64,000 nt of DNA, from contig NC_088708.1 of assembly GCF_963576615.1 (NCBI RefSeq), positions 310,001 through 374,000 of the forward strand, in the 5' to 3' direction. Below are positions 1-10,692 of the stretch, in pieces. Source of the DNA: Watersipora subatra. Lineage: Eukaryota > Bryozoa > Gymnolaemata > Cheilostomatida > Watersiporidae. A program made the translations under genes and the position numbers. The notes under the pieces were generated by a model. It was not told the origin of the DNA, did not search any database, and worked only from the letters and a program-made list of their open reading frames with translations. The first letter of the stretch is position 1, and every line of letters starts with the position of its first letter.

Positions 1-1734
1 CGAGACTGTGACTTTGGTGCTATGTATGATCGCATGGTTCTACAAGCTTTGATACTTGGTGTAGAAAGTGACAAAATGAAGCCTAGAATGTTTGAGACAC
101 CAAACATCAAACTGGAAAAAGCTCTAGGATTGTGTCGGTCAATTGAAGCGGCAGCAAGAGATCTTAAAGCAATAGAGGGTACGGTGGCGGAAAATGTTAA
201 TGCATTGAGCTTGTATAATAGAAATGAGCCAAAGCTTAGGAAAAGCCAGCCAAAACCTTCTGCTTTTGCAGCCAATTGCAATAGGTGTTGTAAAGGTCTG
301 GCCCCGGTAGCTGAGCCAGCTTTACTTTCCTAGCAAGGCAGTGCAGTCTGAACACTGGGCCTTTCCCTCGTCTGCCTGCCTGACACACCTAGTGGTCTGA
401 TCAGGCCGCGGCTGGTCGCCCTCAGTTCAGGCTCACTTGGAATGCTAGCACAGCCTGCTCTCTGAGACCCTATCTTGGCTAATCTAGGTCCCGGCTAGCT
501 TACTGGAGGGCCTGATCTCCAATGCTATCGCATTTCTGATCAGGTCCGATCGTAACGCAGCCAACCCCTAGCCTTCCTTAGGTGTCTCCCCAAAGCAGTT
601 CGTGCTTGAAGCCAGATCAGTTCTGGCAGAAGGATCCTTATTAAGCCGACCAGGCAGGCATCAAACGTAGGCAGTTTGTAAGAATAAGTATAGTATGTTT
701 AATGTATATTAGCACATGTGTAACTTCGTCTTGACAGTATCGAATCCGTAAGAATAATCCCAATGAGTTGGCCCATGCCTTCTCCTTTTATACCATTTAC
801 CCCGCCCACAATTATATAATATCCATTGTATTGTGTCAGGCCTGTGAGGCAGGCCCAGACAATAGATATAAGGGTGTGCTAGCAGGCCTGCGAAGCAGGC
901 CCAAAAATACAGTATTACGTAACAGGTTCACCAGAGTATTATGTAACTGGGTAAAGAAATACACATAAAGTTAGCTAGAAATAACGTTGTCACAAGCACA
1001 AAGAATAGTGTTATTTAAAAATATGGCTAGTATTGTCTCGTCCTCCACAGTGTAGTGGAGTACACCCCCTCGTTCATGTCCAGCATATGGTCAGAAGTGC
1101 AACAAATGTTCGACATGAATCATTATGCATGGTGTTGCACTGTTGAGTGCGAAGTGAGAACTTTCAGGATGGAACTAAGAAGAAGGAATTGGTACATCAA
1201 GCAGAACTGCTAAATTGTTCTACAGACGAAAAATATGGCAACAGTATATCCATCATCATAAAAGATAAGAAGCTGTTGTCAACACTGACATTATCATCTC
1301 CTGTTGTCACCCGACAAATTGAGTTTCAACTTGATACAGGTGCGACCTGTAACATTCTCACAGTAATGATTACTGATCACAGGTGATTACATCTCAACAA
1401 TTTGTTCATTTTACCAAAGAATGGTGCTTCACTTACACAACAAGCAGCCCGCACCACCCTCAATCTAATGACAAAGTAGAGTCTGCTGTGAAAATTTGAG
1501 GTTGCCGGAACATGGGCCGCCCTCTTCCGAGTTCATCAAGAACCAGCTTGGCTGAATGACTATGGTCAAAGTTAGTCACTAAGATACTGAGATAGTGTTT
1601 GTCTCTTATGGATTTTATTTTGAGTTTATATTACCTTATTATATTAGGTTTATTAGGTTTAGTCACTTTAGTTTGGTACTTTAGCTTTAATGCGATTGGG
1701 ACAATCTGTATGTTTTTGTTTTAAAAAAAGGGGA
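1..1734 (+). mobile_element. Decayed Ty3/Gypsy-like LTR retroelement, internal part (gag end, protease, integrase scraps)
   Basis: Pieces of retroelement coding sequence lie in the expected order on the plus strand. Positions 22-297 read as the C-terminal part of a gag protein leading into a CCHC zinc knuckle. Positions about 1080-1130 carry the second knuckle. Positions 1147-1365 contain the aspartic protease signature FQLDTGATCN. Positions about 1365-1495 read as an integrase core end (TSSPHHPQSND). A purine run at 1722-1734 looks like the polypurine tract. Reverse transcriptase and RNase H are absent, so this is an internally reduced, clearly dead copy with several breaks. It is entered from its interior at the window edge; the 5' LTR is outside. 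Family assignment is from recalled motifs. Confidence 0.75.
298..1062. mobile_element. Insertion inside the gag zinc-knuckle region of the 5' retroelement fossil
   Basis: About 765 bp separate two halves of one zinc-knuckle coding stretch, so this block was inserted later. It is more GC-rich than its surroundings, has CAGGCC-rich short repeats near 838-903 and no long open frame. No clear target-site duplication or terminal repeat was found by eye, so its class is unknown. A solo LTR of another family is one possibility, because the left edge region reads TGTTGT and the right edge region GTACA. Confidence 0.5.
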
Positions 1735-2051
1735 TGTTACATTTTGTAGTTGTATGTCCACGTGCGTAGTCACAGATTTTATGGTATTGTTTTGTTTTTG
1801 GCCATGGTCAGGTATGATGGCAGTGGCTCAAAACTTACTCAGTTTCTGGGTAATTTTGTAGGGGTGGAGCTTAATCCGGAAACACAAAGGTTTATTCGAC
1901 ACTAAGCAACGAGGTTGTAAGCCACTGCCAATGTTTAGTTGGTGAAAAATTGAGTCTGTAATCTTTTTGTTTTGTTTAACAAAATAAAGCATAAACACAT
2001 TTTTAAGGCAAATCTTCAATTAAAAATATGAGGTCTGTCATCAAAATAACA
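1735..2051 (+). mobile_element. 3' LTR of the 5' retroelement fossil
   Basis: A polypurine run (AAAAAAAGGGGA) is followed at once by TGTTACA, the usual Ty3/Gypsy LTR start. A TGTTA/TAACA terminal inverted pair closes at 2047-2051, giving about 317 bp. AATAAA at 1983-1988 fits an LTR polyadenylation signal. The partner 5' LTR is outside the window, so the 3' edge is inferred. Confidence 0.55.
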
Positions 2052-2790
2052 TAACGTATTTACATAGCTGTTTATCGTAGTTTTTTCGTGTTAAGAAGAA
2101 ATAGTAACATGCTCACGAAACGGAAAAAGTTTTTCTCAAAAATACATCAATAATTATTCTGTATTCGTTTATACGGTATGTATGAAAAATATCTTACATA
2201 CATTGTAATATGATTATGCTTACATGTATGTAACGCGGTATTACATAAATTATTGAATATTTGCGATTATGTTCTAACCAAATAAAATGCACATTAAAAC
2301 AATGGTCTAGTTTGCTACCATTCTGAGAGCTCAAGAAGATTTTATTTCATCTCACTGTAACTATTTATGTTAGCGTATCGTGAGAAAAAGATTGTGAAAA
2401 GGCAACAGTGTAAGATAGAGGTCAAATGCAATTGAATAACACTCTATTTTCTATCTTACGACATTCATTTAGTTTATACAAAAGCTTAGAGTCAATTACG
2501 AGATCCGGTTGGTTTTCACCACACCACTGATACATCCGAGACATTTGGTTAGACTGTCACCATCTAATTGATTGTATAAAGATATTTTTGCCAGTCGAAC
2601 AATAATTAAGTGGCATGATGTTTATGGAGCCAGCTAAATAAGTCAGCAATATTTTCCTCTTCATACAGTTATCATCGAATCCGTTATCTGACATGTTGGT
2701 TCTGGTTTGCCATTGACATTCTCCTGAGTCATTCAGTGTCTTTGTGTCTTGCAATCTCCATAAACATAAGTGTTTTCCTATTTAATTAAT
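2052..2790. other. AT-rich spacer, no gene seen
   Basis: No reading frame with a recognisable protein, no RNA gene and no strong repeat was seen here. Short imperfect inverted stretches near 2410-2460 look incidental. Confidence 0.5.
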
Positions 2791-3370
2791 TGTTATTGTA
2801 GCAATACGATTCTGGGATTCCAATGGTTTTTATGTATGATATATATAAGAGCTGCATCTTTAGAATCTAGTGTGTGTGCAGAATACGAAGTGCTTGAGAT
2901 GAATATATTACTAGATTACTAAGTTGAGATTCTAATACAATAAAGTTCTGCTGCAACCTGACAGTTTAATTATTCGATTCGAAGATTGATAGTAAAATAA
3001 TTACGCCGCACACAACCATCACAACAGAAGACATTAGTCTATCTTATCTTTATTGCAAGCACCAACTTTTCCAACAACTATTGTTATTTAGATTTTGAAC
3101 ATGACCGTGCTCTGTAGGTATTCATCTGTCACTTTGCGTATATATATATTTATCATTTAAGCACAACAATGTGTTTGGGCCACACCCTGTAGCATTATCA
3201 TATTACTTTGGTTCACACGCTATTTGTGTACTCGTATGTTGCTAATTGTATTCCGAACAAATACACTTCACGCTTTCTTCCCGCGCACTACTCAATGCTC
3301 CCCGTTGTAATTTAATTTGTCTCTACAAATATCCAATGACATTTAATGTGTAACAAGCGATAATGCTATG
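2791..3370 (+). mobile_element. LTR-like leader upstream of a gag fragment
   Basis: The stretch precedes a primer-binding-site-like TGGTGGCAGCG at 3371 and a gag fragment. It holds a TATA-like ATATATAAGAG at 2841-2851 and AATAAA at 2939-2944, the order expected in an LTR. Neither edge is secured because no partner LTR is in view; TGTAACA at 3349-3355 may mark the right end. Confidence 0.35.
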
Positions 3371-3796
3371 TGGTGGCAGCGAAACTCTTTTTCCTGACCA
3401 GTTGTTCATTATGGGAGAGGAGGAGAACACTCAAGGTGATTACGATATAGGGATGCCAGCAGGTTATCCGAACAGCCAGAAATTGAACAAATAAATACAT
3501 TATTATACAATACAATAGGAGAACAAGCAGAAGATATTATACTAGCTAGGAATATAGATGAAGACACACATTCAAGGACTACTTTGGCGTCAGAAATAAC
3601 ACCATCGTAGAACGTGCCAAATTTAATAAACTAACTCAAGGTTAAGACGGAATGGACAGTTATATACATAAACTTTATAGACAGGTAGAGAATTGTGCGT
3701 ATGGAGCGTTGAGATAAGAACTAATAAGAGACAGGTTAGTTGTAAGAGTTAGTGATGACCGACTGAGTGAAAAACTGCAGTCGGAAGCAAACTTAA
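3371..3796 (+). mobile_element. Ty3/Gypsy gag fragment, a different family from the one at position 1
   Basis: After a primer-site-like TGGTGGCAGCG the plus strand reads as a decayed gag N-terminal and capsid region. Recognisable pieces are SYIHKLYRQVENCAYGAL and ELIRDRLVVR at about 3655-3750, typical of metazoan Ty3/Gypsy gag. The sequence differs from the gag at 22-297, so it is a separate family. It is dead, with several breaks, and is cut by the MITE that starts at 3797. Confidence 0.6.
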
Positions 3797-4599
3797 AGGT
3801 TGACTTGCAACAAAATTCACATTACAGTTATTTGGTATCAAAATATTCACCATGTCTTACTCTGTTGCGTTGTAGGTGCAAAATATGTGGAAATGTGATT
3901 ACAAGCTCTCAAAAGCTCAAAACGAAAACCCGCCGTAGATTGGAATCTCTTTATTTTGATGATGTAACCACGAAATTTGGTTATCGTCTTGTCACATGAT
4001 GTTCTCACGTGAATTGAAAGGCCAATAAAAAGCTCAATATAAAACTTATCATAGCACTAGTTTATGACAAACACTTTGTGTTTTACCGAAGACTCCGTAT
4101 CAAATATAAATACTCGCTACTTTACAGTTTTGCTTCGGCTTGGTCTAATTGGCAAGTCGTAATCTAATCATGTGACCCAATACTGCGCAAATAATTTCTG
4201 CAGCACTTTTCGTTTATCACAAGTGACCAACAGGCTCGTCATGATTATCAGACAATGATATGTACTCCTTCAAGCTAAGGCTAAAAAATTAAACGAATTT
4301 TTATGGTAAGTTATAAGATATCATGGCTAAAAGTGACAGCATTACGATGGCGATAAAATAGACGCGTAAAAACAATAGACATAGTTTTATTGAATGCGTG
4401 AAGTATATTTGTGAAAATATTTCAACGAATAAGGTTGCATGAAAATGTAAACAGAAACCGGAATCCAGCACCGGAATCAATTGAGCTTTTAAGAGCTTGT
4501 AATCACCTTTCCACATATTTTGCACCTACAACAGAGTAAGACATGGTGAATCTTTTGATATCAAATAACTGTAATGTGAATTTTGTTGCAAGTCAACCT
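3797..4599. mobile_element. TTAA-flanked foldback MITE, copy 1 (803 bp)
   Basis: The ends are inverted repeats of about 110 bp or more, starting AGGTTGACTTGCAAC at the left and ending GTTGCAAGTCAACCT at the right. TTAA stands directly outside both ends (3793-3796 and 4600-4603), the target site used by piggyBac-type transposases. No transposase is encoded; the 64-codon open frame at 3805-3999 is just TIR sequence. A second copy lies at 18931-19803 with the same ends and the same TTAA flanks, which confirms it as a repeat family. It sits inside a gag fragment, so it inserted after that element did. Confidence 0.8.
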
Positions 4600-4603
4600 T
4601 TAA

Positions 4604-4861
4604 AGAAAAATAATAGTTAGCGGAGAACAATAGAGGGGATAATAGACAGAGCTAAAGAAAAGAGATAAAAAGAAAGGAGAGAAAGGGAGATGTGATGCGA
4701 AAAACTGGATGTCCGGTTTCCCGCATCACAGTCGGAGCTTTTGGTTTCCTGCCTGGTGACCAAACATGGCCCCCTAAATACTGTCCAAAGGGTAAGGTTC
4801 AAAATTCTATTGTTAGCCTTTAGCTAGTAAGCAACCATAAACCCAAACACGTTATTTGTAT
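4604..4861. other. Short spacer, nothing recognised
   Basis: Purine-rich at 4605-4690. It may be more of the gag fragment split by the MITE, but no motif is clear. Confidence 0.35.
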
Positions 4862-4970
4862 TATGGCCAGTTTTTGCACTGACAGATTGTGTCGCACCTT
4901 GTCGAAAGCTTTAGACAAGTCTAAAACCAGTGCTATTATAGTCGTTGTCACTTGTTTTATTAGCTTTATT
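4862..4970 (-). mobile_element. LINE reverse transcriptase fragment
   Basis: On the minus strand the stretch reads ALVLDLSKAFDKVRHN, the conserved block around the first catalytic aspartate of non-LTR reverse transcriptases (consensus LDLSKAFDxVxH). Only about 35 residues remain. The piece stops at the 5' LTR start, so the Ty3/Gypsy element probably inserted into this LINE copy; the other half was not found beyond 13930. Confidence 0.6.
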
Positions 4971-5560
4971 TCTAATGAACTGTGTAACTCAATAGCCGCC
5001 GATTTACCAATAAATACCGCAGCTAAATGAACACAATAACACTTTCATTCTTATTGTTCCATTTATGTTTGTTCGTGTATTAATAATAGTATCTAAATTA
5101 TATTATAAATTGTACTCATGAAGTTATGCTAACTCTGTATATATTTTGATATTGAACTAACGATACTATTATTGTTGTTTACCCGGAACACGGACTATGG
5201 CCGACACGGCCTTTTGTTAGCTTTTCCGTGTCCGGGCAAGTTTACCCGGGTTTTGCCCGCAATTGTTAATATATAAAAGAGGCTCGAACTTTATAGCGGG
5301 CAGTTGGTTTTTGGACACGATACTATACAATACAACTATTTTATCCGCAACCAGTCTTATTTATTAAACCGGATTATTATCCGGGGGCAATTTGATACGA
5401 CCCGGTATCTATTCTAAGGACACAAAAACCGGACTACAATATATTACAGGGCTGTTGTCCGGACTAGGCAACACAACACTCAGTGGCCAACCTAGTCAAT
5501 AACAACAGGTAGTAACGGACTGAGTACAACTTTAAAGATAGTTGCACGCAATCCATTACA
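4971..5560 (+). mobile_element. 5' LTR of the Ty3/Gypsy element
   Basis: About 590 bp, matched by 12579-13174. It ends in ATTACA just before the TGG of the primer site. TATAAAAG at 5272-5279 is the likely core promoter. Just upstream, the block CCGGAACACGGA ... TCCGTGTCCGGG forms a hairpin-capable palindrome that is kept in the other LTR and may be a regulatory site. Confidence 0.85.
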
Positions 5561-5562
5561 TC

Positions 5563-5580
5563 TGGTGGCAGCAGTGGGAT
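5563..5580 (+). promoter_or_regulatory. Primer binding site of the Ty3/Gypsy element
   Basis: TGGTGGCAGCAGTGGGAT begins two bases after the LTR end and is repeated after the 3' LTR at 13177. The leading TGG complements the CCA end of a tRNA. A tRNA-Leu primer is plausible but was not checked. Confidence 0.6.
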
Positions 5581-5619
5581 AGGATAACTCCCACGGACAA
5601 CCTATTTTATTGATTATTC

Positions 5620-6820
5620 GTGAGTATGGCAACCCGGAGGACTAGGAGTGCTGAAAGAGCTGGCATAGGTGCAGTAGAAGCAGAAGTACTTCACAGATTG
5701 ACCAACGTACTAGAAGAAATGCGCACAGAGGATCGGCGCCCGGGACCACCACAATTCAAGGCTCCAGAGTTTGATGGAACAGGAGATGTAGAGTATTTTA
5801 TCCAACAGTTTGAAGATGTAGTCATGGCAAATGAATGGAGACCATTAGCTAGTATACTTCACCTCCGGGAAGTGCTGAAAGATGCAGCCCGAGAGTGTGG
5901 CAAGGCTGGAACAGTGGAAGGGATTTTTGAAAACCTTAGAGCGCGGTTTGGAATGACCGTGAGAGGGGCTCAGGCTCAGTTGTCTGTCTTGAAGCGAGAT
6001 TTCAAGACCAGTCTTCAACAACATGCTGCATTGGTGGAAAAGCTAGTGACAGTGGCATACCCAGATCTACCCTCTGTACACAGGAACATCATGATGCGGG
6101 ACACTTTCACTAATACATTGGGACATGCAGGGTTGCAGAGACACTTATTAGCGGTGCCTACACCCACCCTGGCCAATGCAGTACATGCAGGAAATGAATA
6201 CCTGCAAATCCAATCACTATTCCCAGGCAGCTCACATATCAGACAAATAGATGAAGACGGGGAAGATGCGTTAAACGTCACACAGGCCCGGAACAACTCT
6301 CTGACAAGTACTACAGAAGTTGGTGGCTGAGTTACAAGCACACCAACGCAGGTACAAAAACAGACGCTCAGAAAGGCAACCTATACGGGAGCCCCTCAAG
6401 TGTTGGGGGTGTGGACAAGAGGGTCACCCCCACAGAAGTTGTCTTACTCACCCACGGAAAACTCAAAAGTTTCCAAACACAGGGCAGGGAAACGAGGAAA
6501 GCCCGCAGCAGTAGGACTGCCTACTGGCTGCAAGAGGGCGCCCCCAGATAAGAAACAAAGAAATATACAGGTACAACAAGGATGCCTGGGAAACACCAAT
6601 AGAAGTTGGCAGTCTCCAAGAAATGCTTGTCGACAACCAGAACCTGCACAAAAGTTCGAATGTAAGCTTCAAAATAAATATGAGGTACTGATGAGAGAAT
6701 CAGAAATCAAAAACAAAGAGTTGGGTCCGCCTCAAAAGCTATCAGGTAGAGATTTACCAGAAACAGCTTAGACAGAAGCTAAAAATCAAAAGACGTTCAC
6801 TCAGCCTTCCTGAAAGACAG
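5620..6820 (+). mobile_element. gag region of the Ty3/Gypsy element (fossil)
   Basis: The region starts with an open frame of about 236 codons holding a capsid-like domain; residues around FDGTGDVEYFIQQFED match the start of Ty3/Gypsy gag capsid domains. It is followed by a CCHC zinc knuckle, CWGCGQEGHPHRSC, near 6388-6430. Gag would bind and package the element RNA. The region is broken. A near-identical second copy of the first part lies at 13233-13823. Confidence 0.75.
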
Positions 6821-6883
6821 AAGCTCCACGGTGACCGCCCTTTAGACCTGAAACTCTCTGAAAGACGGGAGCCACAGCTAGAT

Positions 6884-9490
6884 ATGACAGAAAGCTTAAA
6901 GAGACCACATGGGTCTAGCTATTACTTACCTGGAAAAGTGGGGGGCAAACCGGTACTGTTCCTTTTAGATACCGGCTGCAATACCAACCTGATCAATAAG
7001 CGCATGTTTGATCAGCTACCTCAAAGTTTTAAACAGCAGCTTAAGCCATGTACGACACATGGACAACTGGCAGACGGGAGTCGACTGCTTTTCTATGGAG
7101 TGGCACGACTGCCTGGTCGCCTCCGGGATATGAAATTTGAGGAAATCTTTGTTGTGAGCAGTATTAGCGAGGATGGGATTCTAGGAATGCCTTTCCTTGC
7201 TGCTCATGGATGCAAGATGGATTTTGGTCAGCCTACCATAACTATTCAGGATTTGGTAATGCCTTTCGTGGACCGCTATGGGTGGTTGCTACAAAACAAA
7301 GTCCAGTTAGTTCGAAGTGTGGAAATTCCAGCCCGTGCAGAAATGACAGTGCGGTGCCGGATCACGACTCAAAACTACTACCCTGTGGGAATAGTGGAAA
7401 GTGGAGGAGAAATACCTCTGGCTACCAGCCTCAATCAATCTCATAAAGATGGCCGGATTGTGGTTAGGTGCATGAACCCGTTGGATCAGCCATTGAGAAT
7501 TCCTGCTGGGAAAACTGTAGGAATGTACACGGGAATAGAGGAAAATGACATAGAAATGCCAGAGGTAAAACTTTCTCAAGGAGCAGCAGTAACGGCCGTG
7601 AAACAGGAAGTCGGATCCACGTGGGTCCTAAAGCACGTGCAACAAGTGTATGAAGACGCATGTCGTGGTTGTCGATATGAACAGCAACGACGACAATTGG
7701 TTTGCTTACTGACTGAGTATAGCCAGGTATTTACCACCACTGACGACGATGTGGGATGGACGACTCTGGTGGAACATTCCATTCCTATCATAGAGAGAGC
7801 TCGCCCCATACATCAGCCACCACATCGGTTGGGCCCTCAGAAGGAACCCAAACGACAATTTCAGGAACTGTTGTTGAAAGGGTTGATCGAGCCCGCGAGT
7901 GGTGCATGGAGCTCTCCAGTGGTCCTAGTGGTGAAAAAAGATAATAAATGGAGGTTTTGTGTTGACTACCGCAGACTCAATGCCATCACGAATCAAGATG
8001 CCTACCCGATACTCAGAATTGACGACAGTTTGGACGCACTGTCAGAAAGTAAATACTTTAGCACACTGGACCTGACCAGTAGATATTGGCAGGTGCCATT
8101 GAACCAGGATGCCAAAGAAAAATCTGCATTCACGACACGCAGTGGACTGTGGCAATGGAAGGTGTTATTCTTTGGGCTTACTTCGGCCCCCACCACGTTC
8201 CAACGGTTAATAGAACAGGTTTTTCAAGGTTTACAATGGAAGACGTTACTGCTGTATCTAGATGATGTGATAGTGGTGGTGCCTGACTTTGAGACCCACG
8301 TGAGTAGGCTCCGAGAAGTGCTGGAATGTTTGCATAAGGCTGGATTAAAGCTTAAACCATCAAAGTGTGAGCTGTTTCGCTCCAAGGTATGGTTCCTAGG
8401 ACACGTGGTCAGTGATGAAAGAGTAGCTACAGATCCCGAAAACATTTGTGTGGTAAAGGAATGGCCCCACCCCAAAAACTTGATGGAGCTCCAGGCATTT
8501 CTGGGAACTGCCGGATATTACAGACAATGCCTCCAAGAGTATGCTACAAATGCAAAACTCCTTTCTCAACTGACCAGCAAAAACACGCCGTGGCAGTGGG
8601 GCGAGACAGAACAAGGAGCCTTTGAAATACTAAAAAATGGTTTGGTAACGGCTCCGGTGCTGGGATATCCAGATCTGTCTAAAACCTACATCTTAGACAC
8701 CGATGCTAGTGGGGTGGGTGTGGGAGCTGTGCTGTCACAGAAACATGATGACCAAGAAAGAGTGGTGGCGTATTGCAGCAAGACCTTATCACCTGCTGAA
8801 AGGAATTATTGCATAACACGAAAGGAACTGTTGGCAGTAATTAAAGCAGTAAAGCATTTCCAACCCTACTTATATGGACAACAGTTCATTTTTAGGAGTG
8901 ACCATGCTTCACTCCGGTGGTTATGTCGGCGACAGGAGCCTTCGGCACAACTCGCTCGGTGGCTAGAAATCTTGGCGGAGTTTACATATCGGTTAGAACA
9001 CCGAGCTGGAGAAAAACATGGCCATGCAGATGGCCTTAGCAGACAAGGCCAATGTGAAAAATGTAGACAATGCAAAGCGATTGAACGAAGAGATGGCGGA
9101 CCAACCCACAAGGAGTTAGAACAAGAAGCTGACAGAGTTACTAAGATAACGACTCAGGAAGAAAGCCAGGCCAAGCAATGGTCCAGACTGCAGAGAGAAA
9201 ACCCTGGACCTGTAGGAAGGATGTACAGGATGATAACACTGAATGAGACCCTTACCGACTCAAAGGTCGAGACAGGTAGTACCGAATTAAAAAAATTATA
9301 CAAATGCCAAAAGGCTATGGAAGTGAACACTGATGGGGTGATGGTGATTCGGACAATCGTACAGGGCCGAGCTAAACGATGTGTGGTGTGCCCCAGAACT
9401 AGCCGAATGGCTATAATCTGGAACACGCACAAGATGGCTCACCCTGGGATACATAAAACCACACAGCATATCAGGCTACACTGGTATTAG
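6884..9490 (+). mobile_element. protease, reverse transcriptase and RNase H region (fossil)
   Basis: A long open frame of 868 codons. The aspartic protease motif LLDTGCNTN lies near residue 27. Reverse transcriptase follows, with FCVDYRRLNAIT near residue 353 and the catalytic YLDDVIVV near residue 458. The RNase H block DTDASGVGVGAVLS lies near residue 605. The frame ends in the integrase zinc-binding part (HPGIHKTTQH). This domain order is that of Ty3/Gypsy pol. This segment is the best preserved part of the element. Confidence 0.9.
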
Positions 9491-10692
9491 CCAGGACTGG
9501 TCACCCAGGTCAGGCAGACAATAGTCCTGTGAGGTCTGCCAAGTCTGGGGGAACCAAGACCTCAAAAAGCCGCCAACGCATGTATGCCGGGAGGCCATGG
9601 CAAAAAGTGGCCGTTGACTTGGTGGGCCCATTGCCAGAAACAGAGAGGAGCAATAGGTGGATATTGGTCCTGACTGACCACTTCACCCGTTGGCAGGATG
9701 CTCTTCCAATACCAGACGCAACAGCTCTTACAGTAGTCAAAACACTAGATGAAAGAGTATTTTGTTGCATGGGACTCCCAGAGGCAATCCATACCGACCA
9801 GGGAGCCCAATTTGAGTCTGTTTTAATGACCGAACTCTGTGCCCTGTAGGGCATCAAGAAAACACATACTACCCCCTACCATCCTCAAGCTAACGGAATG
9901 GTGGAGAGGAATAATAGGATGTTGGGAGACGCCCTACTAGCTCTACTACTCCGGAAGGGAAGTGATGAGTGGGACACACTTCTTCCACAATTAATGCAGG
10001 CATTCAGTGGCACCCCACACGTAGTGACGGATAAGACAGCTAACTTCCTGATGTTTGGAAGAGAACTTCAACTCCCCGACAAACGACAATGGGGACCACC
10101 TCCAGACGCCCCTGTAACTCGAAATGAATATGCAATCAACATCCAAGCACGGCTGACAGAGGCACACAAATTGCTCAGAGAGCAACAGCTTAACATTCGT
10201 CAGACAGACTCAGATGAGCCACCCCTATATACGGTGGGAGACCTAGTCTTGCTGGAAAATAAAAGAAGAAGAAAGGGGGAGCATCCCAAACTACGGGCCA
10301 AATTTGTTGGACCATACCGGGTGGTAAACAGCTTCCCAAACCACACTTATGAGATAGAGGCCCGTGGACAGACCTCCATTCAAAACGAGTGCCGTTTAAA
10401 GCTATACAGGGGTGACGAAGAGGAACTGGGCAAAGCACCTGGGTTAAGGGAACCTGCATTACGCCCTAACATGAAAGGCGCCACAAGAAAGACAAAGAAC
10501 CCACACACAAACCCGGAGCTTCCACCAGCCATGGAGGTAGAGCAGGACACGCCGAGAAGAAGCCTCACAGAACTAGAAGACATATTACCCAAACAAGATG
10601 TTACCATGGGTGGCCCCCAAAGGCCCCTATTGAAGGAGAAGAAAGAAGCCATGTCAGGAAGGACTAATAGAGACAGACAAATCCAAAAATGA
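9410..10692 (+). mobile_element. integrase region (fossil)
   Basis: Positions 9529-9849 carry the start of the integrase core, with VAVDLVGPLPE holding the first acidic residue and IHTDQGAQFES the second. Positions 9898-10692 continue with the rest of the core (MVERNNRMLGDALL) and a C-terminal GPY/F-like module (FVGPYRVV). Broken and treated as fossil. Confidence 0.8.

Noticed and set aside
3805-3999. 64-codon frame
   Set aside because: Inverted-repeat sequence of the TTAA MITE.
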